Positions 54,426 through 62,003 of a DNA stretch of 64,000 nucleotides are shown here, piece by piece. The DNA comes from a virus, in the IMG/VR virus record IMGVR_UViG_3300032116_000116, positions 1 to 64,000 of that record; one strand, given 5' to 3'. A program made the position numbers and the translations under genes. The notes under the pieces are model-generated. The model made no database searches, was not told the origin of the DNA, and saw nothing but the letters and a program-made list of their open reading frames with translations. How positions within the stretch are numbered: the stretch's first letter is position 1; each line of letters opens with the position of its first letter.

Positions 54426-54905
54426 ATGGGTAGAGTTAACAAACTTACAGAGGGTGTGTTCACCAGTATCGTAGGTAATCAAACAATCATTCCTTCGTAT
54501 GACAAATTCTTAAATGTTCAGGACGATTTAAAAAAACCGAGTCAGGAACTTAAGAAATTAATCACACAATACAAGAAAGAAATAACATCAAATAAAACAA
54601 TATTTGAGAAGTTAGCAAAGCTTGAGGATGTGATTATGCAGATCCGTACACGGGACAACCTGTCCAATGATATGATCAAATTGAACATTGTCCGTGAGTA
54701 CATCTACGCTCGTATTCCTTTCCATCGTAACGATAAGGAATCAAACGACATCCGTGTCATCGTTGGATTAACTGAATTCAATGGTGTGGAAGTGGACAAG
54801 ATGTATGACAACAAAGAGTTTATGGACAAAGCCAAGAATAAATTGGTTGAGGCTATGAACGAGATTATTAACCAAAATTTGGAAACTGTAAATAAAATAG
54901 ATTAA
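54426..54905 (+). CDS. Hypothetical helical protein
   Basis: 159 aa, MGRVNKLTEGVFTSIVGNQT. Helical throughout, with a coiled-coil-like segment ELKKLITQYKKEITSNKTIF EKLAKLEDVIM. Ends 1 nt before the methyltransferase gene, so it may act with it. No family known. Confidence 0.75.
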   Translation: MGRVNKLTEGVFTSIVGNQTIIPSYDKFLNVQDDLKKPSQELKKLITQYKKEITSNKTIFEKLAKLEDVIMQIRTRDNLSNDMIKLNIVREYIYARIPFHRNDKESNDIRVIVGLTEFNGVEVDKMYDNKEFMDKAKNKLVEAMNEIINQNLETVNKID

Positions 54906-54906
54906 T

Positions 54907-55824
54907 ATGAAAAAGATTAACAATGTATTATCATTATGTGACGGTATCTCAATGTTCCAATACGCATTGAAAAAATCAGGAATTGAGTACAAGAATTATT
55001 TTTCAGGTGAGATCAGTGAAACTGCTATGAGTATAGCAATGAAGAATTTCCCGAAAACAAAACAACTTGGTGATATCCGTAACATCAAAGGAAAAAATTT
55101 ACCTGAGATCGATATTATGGTTGCGGGATTTCCTTGTCAACAATTCTCAAGAGCAGGTAATGAAGATGGATTAACAGATATTCACGGAAATGTTCTCGAC
55201 ACATACAAGAAGTATCGTGAAGCCGATAAAAAGGGATGGATTAGAGAAGGATCTCAATCACACATTTTTTGGGAAGTATATAGGATCTTCAAAGAAGTTA
55301 AACCGAAGTATTTCATTTTTGAGAATGTTAAAATGGATCCAAAGTGGATGTACATCATATCAACATCTTTCGGTGTTAGTCCCATCTTAATAGATTCAAA
55401 ATTGGTTTCCGCTCAACATCGTGAGAGATACTATTGGACAAATATTCCTGGTGCTATAATTCCAAAAGATAAAGGAATTCATCTTTCAAGTATTATTCCT
55501 GATGCGATCGGTGGACACGGTGTTAGAAACATTGATACAGGTAAGAAAACTCCTGAAGGTAAAAAAGTTTGGCGTAAGAACGCTACAACAAGAAAAGATG
55601 GTAAGGCCAACTGTTTAACAACAAGAAAGGGTAACTGTTCCAAAGTGGAATTAAAGGACGGAACCATTAGACAAATCACCATCGAGGAAGCTGAACAACT
55701 TCAAAATCTCCCGAAGAACTATACCAAAGTTCCTGGTGTTGCTGAAGGTAAGAGGTGGCACGCCATCGGTAATGGGTTCACCGTCAATGTATTTGTTCAC
55801 CTATTAAAAGGTCTTAAAAAATAA
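54907..55824 (+). CDS. DNA (cytosine-5)-methyltransferase
   Basis: 305 aa. SLCDGISMFQYALKKSGI is the SAM-binding motif I. GFPCQQFS carries catalytic Cys77, FENV (138-141) is motif VI, QHRERYYW (170-177) is motif VIII, and AIGNGFTVNV is motif X. The target domain is short, as in compact phage enzymes. No restriction endonuclease is adjacent, so it is a solitary enzyme that probably protects phage DNA or marks it. Target sequence unknown. Confidence 0.95.
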   Translation: MKKINNVLSLCDGISMFQYALKKSGIEYKNYFSGEISETAMSIAMKNFPKTKQLGDIRNIKGKNLPEIDIMVAGFPCQQFSRAGNEDGLTDIHGNVLDTYKKYREADKKGWIREGSQSHIFWEVYRIFKEVKPKYFIFENVKMDPKWMYIISTSFGVSPILIDSKLVSAQHRERYYWTNIPGAIIPKDKGIHLSSIIPDAIGGHGVRNIDTGKKTPEGKKVWRKNATTRKDGKANCLTTRKGNCSKVELKDGTIRQITIEEAEQLQNLPKNYTKVPGVAEGKRWHAIGNGFTVNVFVHLLKGLKK

Positions 55825-55825
55825 A

Positions 55826-55857
55826 TTTTGTGGAAAACATTTCACATATTATATTTG
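55826..55857 (+). promoter_or_regulatory. Early-type promoter
   Basis: TTTTG at 55826 and TATATTTG at 55850-55857; reads to 55876. Confidence 0.75.
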
Positions 55858-55875
55858 TAATCTAAATCCAAGTGT

Positions 55876-56223
55876 ATGACAAATAGCAATAGAATGTTAG
55901 TTCAGGATCTACAGAAACAACTGATCAATAAGGTTCTTTCCTTTATGGATGAGAATGATTTAAATATGGTGGAATTAAAAACCCCACTCAGGATCTTTGT
56001 TGAAGAACCATCATTTGATGATTATGTTATGGTTCCAATTGTGGCGAGGTCATTGTATGCTGATGGTTCCATCGGAGCTTATGATGAAGAAATAAAGATC
56101 GAGAACTGTAGTATCTACGAGATCGCATACATAATGGATGTTCTCGAGAGTGGGGACTACACGGTAGATGAAGACGACTTTATCGATCCCGCTGGTGGAC
56201 GAGGATTACATTCTCACATTTAA
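55876..56223 (+). CDS. Hypothetical acidic protein
   Basis: 115 aa, MTNSNRMLVQDLQKQLINKV; ATG at 55894 is an alternative start. Acidic, with VVDELKTPLRIF-like VELKTPLRIFVEEPSFDDYV and a C-terminal DEDDFIDPAGGRGLHSHI. No family known. Confidence 0.75.
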   Translation: MTNSNRMLVQDLQKQLINKVLSFMDENDLNMVELKTPLRIFVEEPSFDDYVMVPIVARSLYADGSIGAYDEEIKIENCSIYEIAYIMDVLESGDYTVDEDDFIDPAGGRGLHSHI

Positions 56224-56248
56224 ATTTCGTAACTCAAAACTCAAGTAT

Positions 56249-56821
56249 ATGCACACTATCAATCTCGGAAAAAAAGTGGTCGTATCCGACCCTTGTTACA
56301 CCATCCCAACTTGGTGTCAAGCTGTAATCGAAAATGTAAAACCCGGCGTGTATCACACGACAGTCAGGAAACACGACGCTGGTGATTGGGGAAATCGTTG
56401 TTCAATGGTCTTTGCAATCCACGAGGAGTATGTTAACTTTGATCACCTGTTACACGGGAAATGGGAAGAACACCCAGCATCCATCGGAGTTGACTCGGGT
56501 CAATGTGGGATCTTTTCTTTTGAATCCTACAGGAATGACGAAGTTAAGTTCGATTTCGAACCATATGACTTCGGTAATGATTACCTTAGTAATAATGAGG
56601 GTGGTGACCTGTGGTATCGTCATATGTGTAAACACACATTGAGTGATCAATCTTGGGGAGTGTATGACAGTGGGATTGTTTCCAGTTCAGGATTCGGAGA
56701 TGGAGCTTATCAATTGTATGTTGTTAAGAAACGAAACAAGATCGTGGCCTTCGCCATTGACTTTGGAGTTGAGGAGGGTAAGTACATCGACTTCGATTAC
56801 AGGAAGAAAGAATTAGTTTAA
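56249..56821 (+). CDS. DUF4241-like phage protein
   Basis: 190 aa from MHTINLGKKVVVSDPCYTIP; a longer frame overlaps the previous gene by 56 nt. VVVSDPCYTIPTWCQ, GDWGNRCSMVFAIHEEYV, IGVDSGQCGIFSFESYR and DGAYQLYVVKKRNKIVAFAI match DUF4241-type proteins. Function unknown. Confidence 0.85.
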   Translation: MHTINLGKKVVVSDPCYTIPTWCQAVIENVKPGVYHTTVRKHDAGDWGNRCSMVFAIHEEYVNFDHLLHGKWEEHPASIGVDSGQCGIFSFESYRNDEVKFDFEPYDFGNDYLSNNEGGDLWYRHMCKHTLSDQSWGVYDSGIVSSSGFGDGAYQLYVVKKRNKIVAFAIDFGVEEGKYIDFDYRKKELV

Positions 56822-56827
56822 GAACTT

Positions 56828-56848
56828 GGTGGTCAAATGACCACCATT
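56828..56848 (+). terminator. Probable terminator
   Basis: GGTGGTCAAATGACCACC hairpin followed by ATTTT; the T-run is short. Confidence 0.65.
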
Positions 56849-56887
56849 TTCATTTAAACCCTATTATAAAAATATAAATCTAATATT

Positions 56888-57316
56888 ATGTACTCAGATA
56901 ACTTGATCAGAATCATCAGACCATCTCAGTGGATTAATTTAATCTATATCGTTCTTGGTATTGCTTTGATCCAAACTATCTTTGTTCCCCTTCTTGCTGT
57001 CATCAAGATGTTGGATGTATATTTTTGGAGATATGAATTCAGGGAGAGGACCATCATTGAAAGAAGGGGAATATTATCCGTGACAAGGAAGGAGGTTCAC
57101 TTCTACAGGATTAAATCCATCAGAATCGACGAACCACTGTGGATGAGAATCTTCGGACTGTCCAAAGTATCCATAATCACCTCCGATCAATATCATCCTG
57201 AATTGGTTTTATACGCTGTATCCGACGGACATTACCTCCGTGAGTACATTAGATCTAACACCGATCAGTGGAGAAAGCTCGAAGGAGTTAAAGAATTTGA
57301 CCTATATAACCTATAA
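56888..57316 (+). CDS. Membrane protein with bacterial PH (bPH2/YdbS-like) domain
   Basis: 142 aa. One hydrophobic segment at about 18-40 (IYIVLGIALIQTIFVPLLAV). Residues 48-128 match bPH_2: YEFRERTIIERRGILSVTRK, HFYRIKSIRIDEPLWMRIFG, KVSIITSDQ, VSDGHYLREYIRS. Family members are small membrane-linked PH folds of unknown function. Coupled with a 44-aa ORF 3 nt downstream. Confidence 0.85.
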   Translation: MYSDNLIRIIRPSQWINLIYIVLGIALIQTIFVPLLAVIKMLDVYFWRYEFRERTIIERRGILSVTRKEVHFYRIKSIRIDEPLWMRIFGLSKVSIITSDQYHPELVLYAVSDGHYLREYIRSNTDQWRKLEGVKEFDLYNL

Positions 57317-57319
57317 TTT

Positions 57320-57454
57320 ATGATAAGTAAGATTGCTTGGTTCTTTGATTACTACATCTTGTACTTCCTGTACAATGAGAGAAAGATCAACAGGTACCAT
57401 CGTAATATGATCAACAAGTACGGGGACAAATACAGAATACGAATCGACAGGTGA
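57320..57454 (+). CDS. Small basic, aromatic protein (44 aa)
   Basis: MISKIAWFFDYYILYFLYNE followed by RKINRYHRNMINKYGDKYRI and RIDR. Hydrophobic aromatic start and basic end. It starts 3 nt after the bPH2 gene and may be its partner. Unknown. Confidence 0.6.
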   Translation: MISKIAWFFDYYILYFLYNERKINRYHRNMINKYGDKYRIRIDR

Positions 57455-57467
57455 GATATGACCCCTC

Positions 57468-57480
57468 GATTTTCTGTGGC
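57468..57480 (+). repeat. Isolated hairpin left arm
   Basis: GATTTTCTGTGGC just after the 57454 stop, with no right arm; preceded by GACAGGTGAGATATGACC. Outlying copy of the cassette element. Confidence 0.6.
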
Positions 57481-57604
57481 AAATCCATATGGGAGAGGTA
57501 TGCCCCGACAATAAGTTCTTTGAAATCCTTACTGGGATAAAGTTTTGTTAAAAAAAGTTACGGCAAGATTTTGTTTTCTACCATTCATTTTGTATGTTTA
57601 TGAT

Positions 57605-57817
57605 ATGAAGAAAACAACAACCAAGGCTACTCGTGGAACAGGTTCCAAGACAGCCAACAAGACCCGCCGCACCACTTATGTTGCGGTAACGAACAATGTT
57701 TACCATGACGGTACTAGTTACCGTGTACGTGTAAGTGTTGACGGTATCAAGTACAGCAAGAACTTCACTTCGAAGAAGAATGCTATTGCTTACCGCAACC
57801 AGTTGTTGTCCGCTTAA
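57605..57817 (+). CDS. Small basic DNA-binding-like protein
   Basis: 70 aa from MKKTTTKATRGTGSKTANKT; a longer frame to 57545 runs over the probable promoter. A Thr/Lys/Arg tail leads to TTYVAVTNNVYHDGTSYRVR VSVDGIKYSKNFTSKKNAIA YRNQLL, which fits the arm-type/AP2-like three-strand-plus-helix DNA-binding fold. Codon use is more GC-rich than its surroundings, suggesting transfer. Confidence 0.75.
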   Translation: MKKTTTKATRGTGSKTANKTRRTTYVAVTNNVYHDGTSYRVRVSVDGIKYSKNFTSKKNAIAYRNQLLSA

Positions 57818-57889
57818 TTCGGACACAACCTCACACAGGTAAACAATCTCAGTAAGACCTTCGTGGATAAATCCTATACAGGTGTATGG

Positions 57890-57907
57890 GACCCACGGGG
57901 TCTTTTT
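57890..57907 (+). terminator. Intrinsic terminator
   Basis: GACCC-ACG-GGGTC followed by T5; ends the 57.6 kb gene. Confidence 0.75.
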
Positions 57908-57914
57908 ACATTAC

Positions 57915-57935
57915 GGACCTCCCTTCGGTCGGTCC
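57915..57935 (+). repeat. UUCG hairpin repeat, copy 1
   Basis: GGACCTCCCTTCGGTCGGTCC: a hairpin capped by C(UUCG)G. The copy at 58836 differs at one base pair (A-T to G-C), so pairing is kept. Confidence 0.7.
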
Positions 57936-57953
57936 TTCAGGAAAATGAACATC

Positions 57954-57967
57954 AGATTTTCCGTGGC
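57954..57967 (+). repeat. Isolated hairpin left arm
   Basis: GATTTTCCGTGGCA with no complementary right arm; second outlying copy of the cassette element. Confidence 0.55.
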
Positions 57968-57993
57968 ATAACTATGCTCATTAATTAACCAAA

Positions 57994-58002
57994 TATATTT
58001 AT
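57994..58002 (+). promoter_or_regulatory. Late-type TATATTTAT motif
   Basis: TATATTTAT 4 nt before the ATG at 58007; the only late-type motif in the right part of the window. Confidence 0.45.
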
Positions 58003-58006
58003 GTGT

Positions 58007-58831
58007 ATGACAAGACTTAAGATGTATGACATACTGAGAGAATCAGAAAAAAGGGAAGAGATAGAAAATAAACTTGATAAGTATATAAAATATGAATTAA
58101 GTTATGAAGACCAAGACCGAACTTATGAACCCATTGTAATGATGTATAAATCAATGTCCGATGGTGATAAGGTCCATGTCACTTTTGAAAACGTACCATT
58201 GAATATAAAATCAAATACAATTGATCCAAATATATTCAACACCGCCCTGAACAAACTAGTTGAAAAGTTAAAAGGTAGCGGGTACACAAGTGAAGATTTT
58301 GGTGACCGTAAATTTAGAGTTATCGGTTTTCATGTTATCGTACCAAATCCAGATTATAAATATAGTATTGACTTAGGTGCACTTAGTTTTAATTTTCTTA
58401 AGTTTGATCTAACCGATTACCTATCCACTTCTCTTAACAATATCGTATACCGTCAGGAATATTCTTTTAAAGATTTATATTCAGGTGACCTACTTAAAGA
58501 TGTTGGACCGTTACCAAAGGTAGATGTGGACCTAAAAAAATGGAACGATATTGAATATAAAAAGATATTAACCGCAACAAAACACCTTCTTAAAGGTAAG
58601 GTTGATGATACCACGTATGACATAAATAATTCACACGTACATATGTTTATTCAGTTGGATCGTAAACTATACAGGGAATCGGAAAACTATATTCACCCGG
58701 TTTTCAAAAGTATGTTAAAGATAAACCTAAGTAAATATTTTTATGAGGATACCGACGAATATGATAAAGTAAAAAATCACATCGAGAATAGACTTAAAAA
58801 GTTCGGTATAGACAATGTAGAGTTTAATTAA
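58007..58831 (+). CDS. Hypothetical protein, possible tagged type
   Basis: 274 aa from MTRLKMYDILRESEKREEIE; the ATG at 58001 overlaps the late-type motif. The start is like the MKFLEILEESKEE tag flavour. The rest is charged and mixed alpha/beta (DKVHVTFENVPLNIKSNTID; RVIGFHVIVPNPDYKYSI; HVHMFIQLDRKLYRE). No family known. Motif and tag suggest it is expressed with the 9-26 kb block. Confidence 0.75.
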   Translation: MTRLKMYDILRESEKREEIENKLDKYIKYELSYEDQDRTYEPIVMMYKSMSDGDKVHVTFENVPLNIKSNTIDPNIFNTALNKLVEKLKGSGYTSEDFGDRKFRVIGFHVIVPNPDYKYSIDLGALSFNFLKFDLTDYLSTSLNNIVYRQEYSFKDLYSGDLLKDVGPLPKVDVDLKKWNDIEYKKILTATKHLLKGKVDDTTYDINNSHVHMFIQLDRKLYRESENYIHPVFKSMLKINLSKYFYEDTDEYDKVKNHIENRLKKFGIDNVEFN

Positions 58832-58835
58832 TTAC

Positions 58836-58856
58836 GGGCCTCCCTTCGGTCGGCCC
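58836..58856 (+). repeat. UUCG hairpin repeat, copy 2
   Basis: GGGCCTCCCTTCGGTCGGCCC, 5 nt after the stop at 58831; compensatory partner of the copy at 57915. Confidence 0.7.
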
Positions 58857-58875
58857 TTCATCCCCGAATATAGTG

Positions 58876-58910
58876 ACCCATATGTATGACAAATATATAT
58901 GGGTTTTTTT
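58876..58910 (+). terminator. Intrinsic terminator
   Basis: ACCCATAT/ATATGGGT stem with T7. The 58910-59280 stretch beyond it holds no gene I can support; it contains scattered GTATGAC repeats and a doubtful frame. Confidence 0.75.
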
Positions 58911-59280
58911 GTGACCGTTCCCCCTGAAGTCCGACCATCGTGAAACGAGGGAGGACGATAATCTATTCCACATATACATATATAAAACGTATACTGAAGA
59001 CGTATAAATGTATGACGTTTATAAATTTTTCAGAAAGTGGGTCGTGATTCGGACAAGGGACAATCCTACACTATCTCCCACAAAGTTACACTTTTCCCCA
59101 CTTTTCCACTCTGTCATACATAGAACCAAAAAAATGTGGGTTACAGGTATCTGTAGAAGGGAAAAAATAGGTACGACAAAAAAGGTGACAAAATGTCTGG
59201 TTTTTATAGGTTATTTTAATAGAAATTTGTAATACACTCGGTCCCCCATAAAGTGGGTGACCTCGTTTACTGGTACCCAA

Positions 59281-59679
59281 TTAGTTATGTATATAATACC
59301 TAAACTTATACTCAACCTTCCCCAAGAGTCCCATGGGTAGAACATTAATGAACATATAGAACCTTACCTTATAGACATTCTCTTCCAGTAACTTCTTTAC
59401 GATCTGACGAGCAACTCTGTGGAACTCATATGGACCACTTAGATAAGACTCCCCCTTTAATGTGACGACCACCTCATCTGTGTGAGGGAGTGAATAAGGG
59501 TCCGTCTTAACCGTTCCTTGTATATCTAATTTACCCAATGTTTCCATTAGACTCTTCTCACATTTCCTTTCAAACTCTTCTATCTTCTCTACATACTTTT
59601 CCTGTGTATGAACTTTCTTACTGTGTCCGAGTAGAGGAAATAGTATGGAGAGGTTCAGATCTACTTCTGGTCGTTCCAT
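59281..59679 (-). CDS. Hypothetical conserved protein
   Basis: 132 aa, MERPEVDLNLSILFPLLGHS. Alpha/beta, with KYVEKIEEFERKCEKSLMET and QIVKKLLEENVYKVRFYMFI. No family known. Overlaps the upstream gene by 19 nt; last gene of the leftward right-hand operon. Confidence 0.75.
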   Translation of the reverse strand: MERPEVDLNLSILFPLLGHSKKVHTQEKYVEKIEEFERKCEKSLMETLGKLDIQGTVKTDPYSLPHTDEVVVTLKGESYLSGPYEFHRVARQIVKKLLEENVYKVRFYMFINVLPMGLLGKVEYKFRYYIHN

Positions 59680-59864
59680 TGTTTTAATTCTTCAATTATA
59701 TTATTATTCATCTCTGTACAGAAATCTCGTTCAAGTATATTCTTTAGTGCTTGTTCTGCATCAACACCTGTTTCACTTGTGGCCATTTCAATACACTCAT
59801 CATCTGTTTTATTATGCCAAAATGTTAAGTGTTTCAATAACTGATTTCCGTCTATTTTATTCAT
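59661..59864 (-). CDS. Hypothetical small helical protein
   Basis: 67 aa, MNKIDGNQLLKHLTFWHNKT. Helical, acidic. Its start codon lies in the last codons of the upstream gene (TTTATGAATAA). No family known. Confidence 0.7.
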   Translation of the reverse strand: MNKIDGNQLLKHLTFWHNKTDDECIEMATSETGVDAEQALKNILERDFCTEMNNNIIEELKQWNDQK

Positions 59865-60033
59865 AAACTTCTTCGATTTTAAGTATTTTACAATCTTTCA
59901 CATTTACACATTCCAACATTTCTTTTTTCCATTCTTTAAGTTTTTCTAAGTTGGATGTTTCTCTATAACCCATTTTATAGTAGTCATCAAATTCATTTTT
60001 AAATAATCCAATGTATTTTTGTTCGTTATTCAT
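59857..60033 (-). CDS. Hypothetical small protein (58 aa)
   Basis: MNNEQKYIGLFKNEFDDYYK start; ends CKILKIEEVYE, the same IEVYE end as the upstream gene. It overlaps both neighbours by 8 nt through the repeated TTTATGAATAA junction. Unknown. Confidence 0.65.
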   Translation of the reverse strand: MNNEQKYIGLFKNEFDDYYKMGYRETSNLEKLKEWKKEMLECVNVKDCKILKIEEVYE

Positions 60034-60475
60034 AAACTTCTATTGTTTTATCTTTGTATGTTACTGTAATTAGTTGAGTTGGGATGTTTATACCTTGATT
60101 TGACTGAATGCCTTCGTATTGTTCTTGAATATACTTTTCCCATTCATGTCCATAAATTATCCTATCATTCTCAATATCATTTATACAATTAGTTTTTTCC
60201 AATTGCCATTCTTTTTCTTCCAAACTCAACTCTCTTTCTTCAATCTTTAATCTCCACTTTTCAGAGAACTCTGTGTCGGTTTTGATTTTGTTGATGAATT
60301 CTTCTTTGGTTAAATGACGAGTTGGATGTGGAGATACCATAGAACGACCATTCAACATACACCAACCTTTACCTATATTTTGATAAAGAAGATTTGTACG
60401 ATGGTCGTGTATTGTTGCTAATGGATAGTTTTGGTAATTCTCATAAGCCTCATCAATGATCTGTTCTTTATTCAT
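60026..60475 (-). CDS. Conserved hypothetical phage protein
   Basis: 149 aa. MNKEQIIDEAYENYQNYPLA followed by HDHRTNLLYQNIGKGWCMLN; then charged helices (SLEEKEWQLEKTN). I recall the N-terminus from other phage and environmental sequences; role unknown. Confidence 0.75.
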   Translation of the reverse strand: MNKEQIIDEAYENYQNYPLATIHDHRTNLLYQNIGKGWCMLNGRSMVSPHPTRHLTKEEFINKIKTDTEFSEKWRLKIEERELSLEEKEWQLEKTNCINDIENDRIIYGHEWEKYIQEQYEGIQSNQGINIPTQLITVTYKDKTIEVYE

Positions 60476-60481
60476 AAACTT

Positions 60482-60742
60482 CTATTGTTTTGATTTTATT
60501 TGTTCCCTATACCATTTGGCTCCTTCTTCGAATGCTATTGAAGATACTCCATGAATTCTATTTGATTCTTTTAATATCTCCTCATCTGATATTTCTGTTT
60601 GATCCTTCTCCATTTGTTTGGCTTGTTCTTCCTTTTCAGCTAAAACCCAAGCAGGTATTTTGATAATATAGTTTTCATTATCTTTTATATCGGCAAAATC
60701 GTATTCTTTTAATTGTTCAACCAACCATTCTACTGCTGTCAT
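60482..60742 (-). CDS. TAVEW-family small protein, copy 3
   Basis: 86 aa, MTAVEWLVEQLKEYDFADIK. Shares TAVEWLV.QL and EEQAKQMEKDQ with the next two genes, a tandem paralog set. The C-terminus EEGAKWYREQIKSKQ is common to this kind of phage protein. Function unknown. Confidence 0.75.
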   Translation of the reverse strand: MTAVEWLVEQLKEYDFADIKDNENYIIKIPAWVLAEKEEQAKQMEKDQTEISDEEILKESNRIHGVSSIAFEEGAKWYREQIKSKQ

Positions 60743-60744
60743 AG

Positions 60745-61278
60745 TTATTTCTTTTTAAATTGTTCAATAAAATGCACTAATGTTTGTACATCTATACAAG
60801 AATTTCCTAATTCTCCTTCTGTGTGGTTATCTTCATCAAGAATAAATTTTAACATTCTTTCTTGTTGCCATTTAACAATGTGAATAAACATTGATTTTAT
60901 CCAAGTTTTTTCATGAGGATCTATTGTTTTTGCTTCCAACAATTCTAAGCTATACTTTTCAGCAGCTTCTTCAAGTTCATTTTCCATTTCTATTGCTTGT
61001 AATTTAGGAGAATTATATATCCTCATTGGTCTACCATCCTTATATCTTAATTCAGGTAAACCTTTCCCATAAGTTTCTTTATAGTATCCTTCCCCCGTAC
61101 TATATTCTAATAACACATGACCATTCCTTCCGAGAAGATTACCATCATTCCAAGATTCTTTTATCTGATCCTTAAACATTTGTTTAACCTGTTCTTGTAT
61201 ATCTAATGGAATATCTCCCATGTTATCTTGTACTTGGTTTATTAACCATTCTACTGCTGTCATGTTTTTATTTTCCAT
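60745..61278 (-). CDS. TAVEW-family protein, copy 2 (extended)
   Basis: 177 aa, MENKNMTAVEWLINQVQDNM; ATG at residue 6 is an alternative start. After the shared TAVEWL and QVKQMFKDQ motif comes an inserted domain (GRNGHVLLEYSTGEGYYKET). Its start overlaps the upstream stop by 11 nt. Unknown. Confidence 0.75.
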   Translation of the reverse strand: MENKNMTAVEWLINQVQDNMGDIPLDIQEQVKQMFKDQIKESWNDGNLLGRNGHVLLEYSTGEGYYKETYGKGLPELRYKDGRPMRIYNSPKLQAIEMENELEEAAEKYSLELLEAKTIDPHEKTWIKSMFIHIVKWQQERMLKFILDEDNHTEGELGNSCIDVQTLVHFIEQFKKK

Positions 61279-61477
61279 ATCCTTTATTTACTAAGTTTAT
61301 ACCATCTAATCTTGCAATATTTAGTTGTTTCTTCTCCATTTGTTTGGATTGTTCTTCAAGTTCATCAATCATACCTTGTGTAACTCTCACATCACCCATT
61401 CCTATATGTGTGGTTGGATCATGTGCAAGTTGACGTAATTGATTTATAATCCACTCTACCGCCGTTTGTTGTGACAT
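61268..61477 (-). CDS. TAVEW-family small protein, copy 1
   Basis: 69 aa, MSQQTAVEWIINQLRQLAHD, with EEQSKQMEKKQ. First of the three paralogs. Shares one base with the upstream stop (TAATG). Confidence 0.7.
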   Translation of the reverse strand: MSQQTAVEWIINQLRQLAHDPTTHIGMGDVRVTQGMIDELEEQSKQMEKKQLNIARLDGINLVNKGYGK

Positions 61478-61737
61478 TATTTATATATTTTATCGTAATT
61501 GATATCGTACATTTGATCGTAGAACTCGATCAGTTCTTTATACTTTTCCTTATCCTGGTAAATCTTTTCCATTAAAATATTGTTCATCTTATACCCGAAT
61601 TTTAAATCTTTCAAATAAGTTTGACAATAAGAACCCTCGGAACTTTGTTCACATCTTAATGGACTACAACACCCCTCTTCACCACATCCATCACATATAG
61701 GACAATATGGATTATGTATATCTTCTGTTGTTTTCAT
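61477..61737 (-). CDS. Cys-rich putative zinc protein
   Basis: 86 aa. NPYCPICDGCGEEGCCSPLR then CEQSSEGSYC gives a cluster of eight Cys, suggesting one or two zinc sites; the rest is a charged helix. Overlaps the upstream gene by ATGA. Confidence 0.75.
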   Translation of the reverse strand: MKTTEDIHNPYCPICDGCGEEGCCSPLRCEQSSEGSYCQTYLKDLKFGYKMNNILMEKIYQDKEKYKELIEFYDQMYDINYDKIYK

Positions 61738-62003
61738 ATCAATTCGACTTTTTCTTTATTATACTCCATAATCTCCTCGGTTTGATCGGGTATCTCAAGG
61801 AACCTAATATGATGATGTTTACCTTCCACCTCCAAGAATTCATACCAAGGACCGGGTGCAAAGTTAATACCCGTTTCCTCCCTCATTTCCTCACCACTGA
61901 TCACATCAATAACATGATATATCGATCCTTTATGGGTATAGACTTTACCCTTGTCTTCACCCTCATCAACACATAACGAATTCTCAATACAAATCACTCT
62001 CAT
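61734..62003 (-). CDS. Hypothetical SH3-like protein
   Basis: 89 aa, MRVICIENSLCVDEG. The order of short strands (KGKVYTHKGSIYHVIDV; FAPGPWYEFLEV; HHIRFLEIPDQ) matches small SH3-like phage proteins. Function unknown. It overlaps the upstream gene by 20 nt. Confidence 0.75.
   Translation of the reverse strand: MRVICIENSLCVDEGEDKGKVYTHKGSIYHVIDVISGEEMREETGINFAPGPWYEFLEVEGKHHHIRFLEIPDQTEEIMEYNKEKVELI

Noticed and set aside
54907-55824. Complete restriction-modification system around the methyltransferase
   Set aside because: No endonuclease-like gene is adjacent; the neighbours are small phage families.
59008-59232. Plus-strand frame MYDVYKFFRKWVVIRTRDNP
   Set aside because: No promoter, unusual composition after residue 20 and no coupling; the stretch also has short repeats. 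Left as unsupported.
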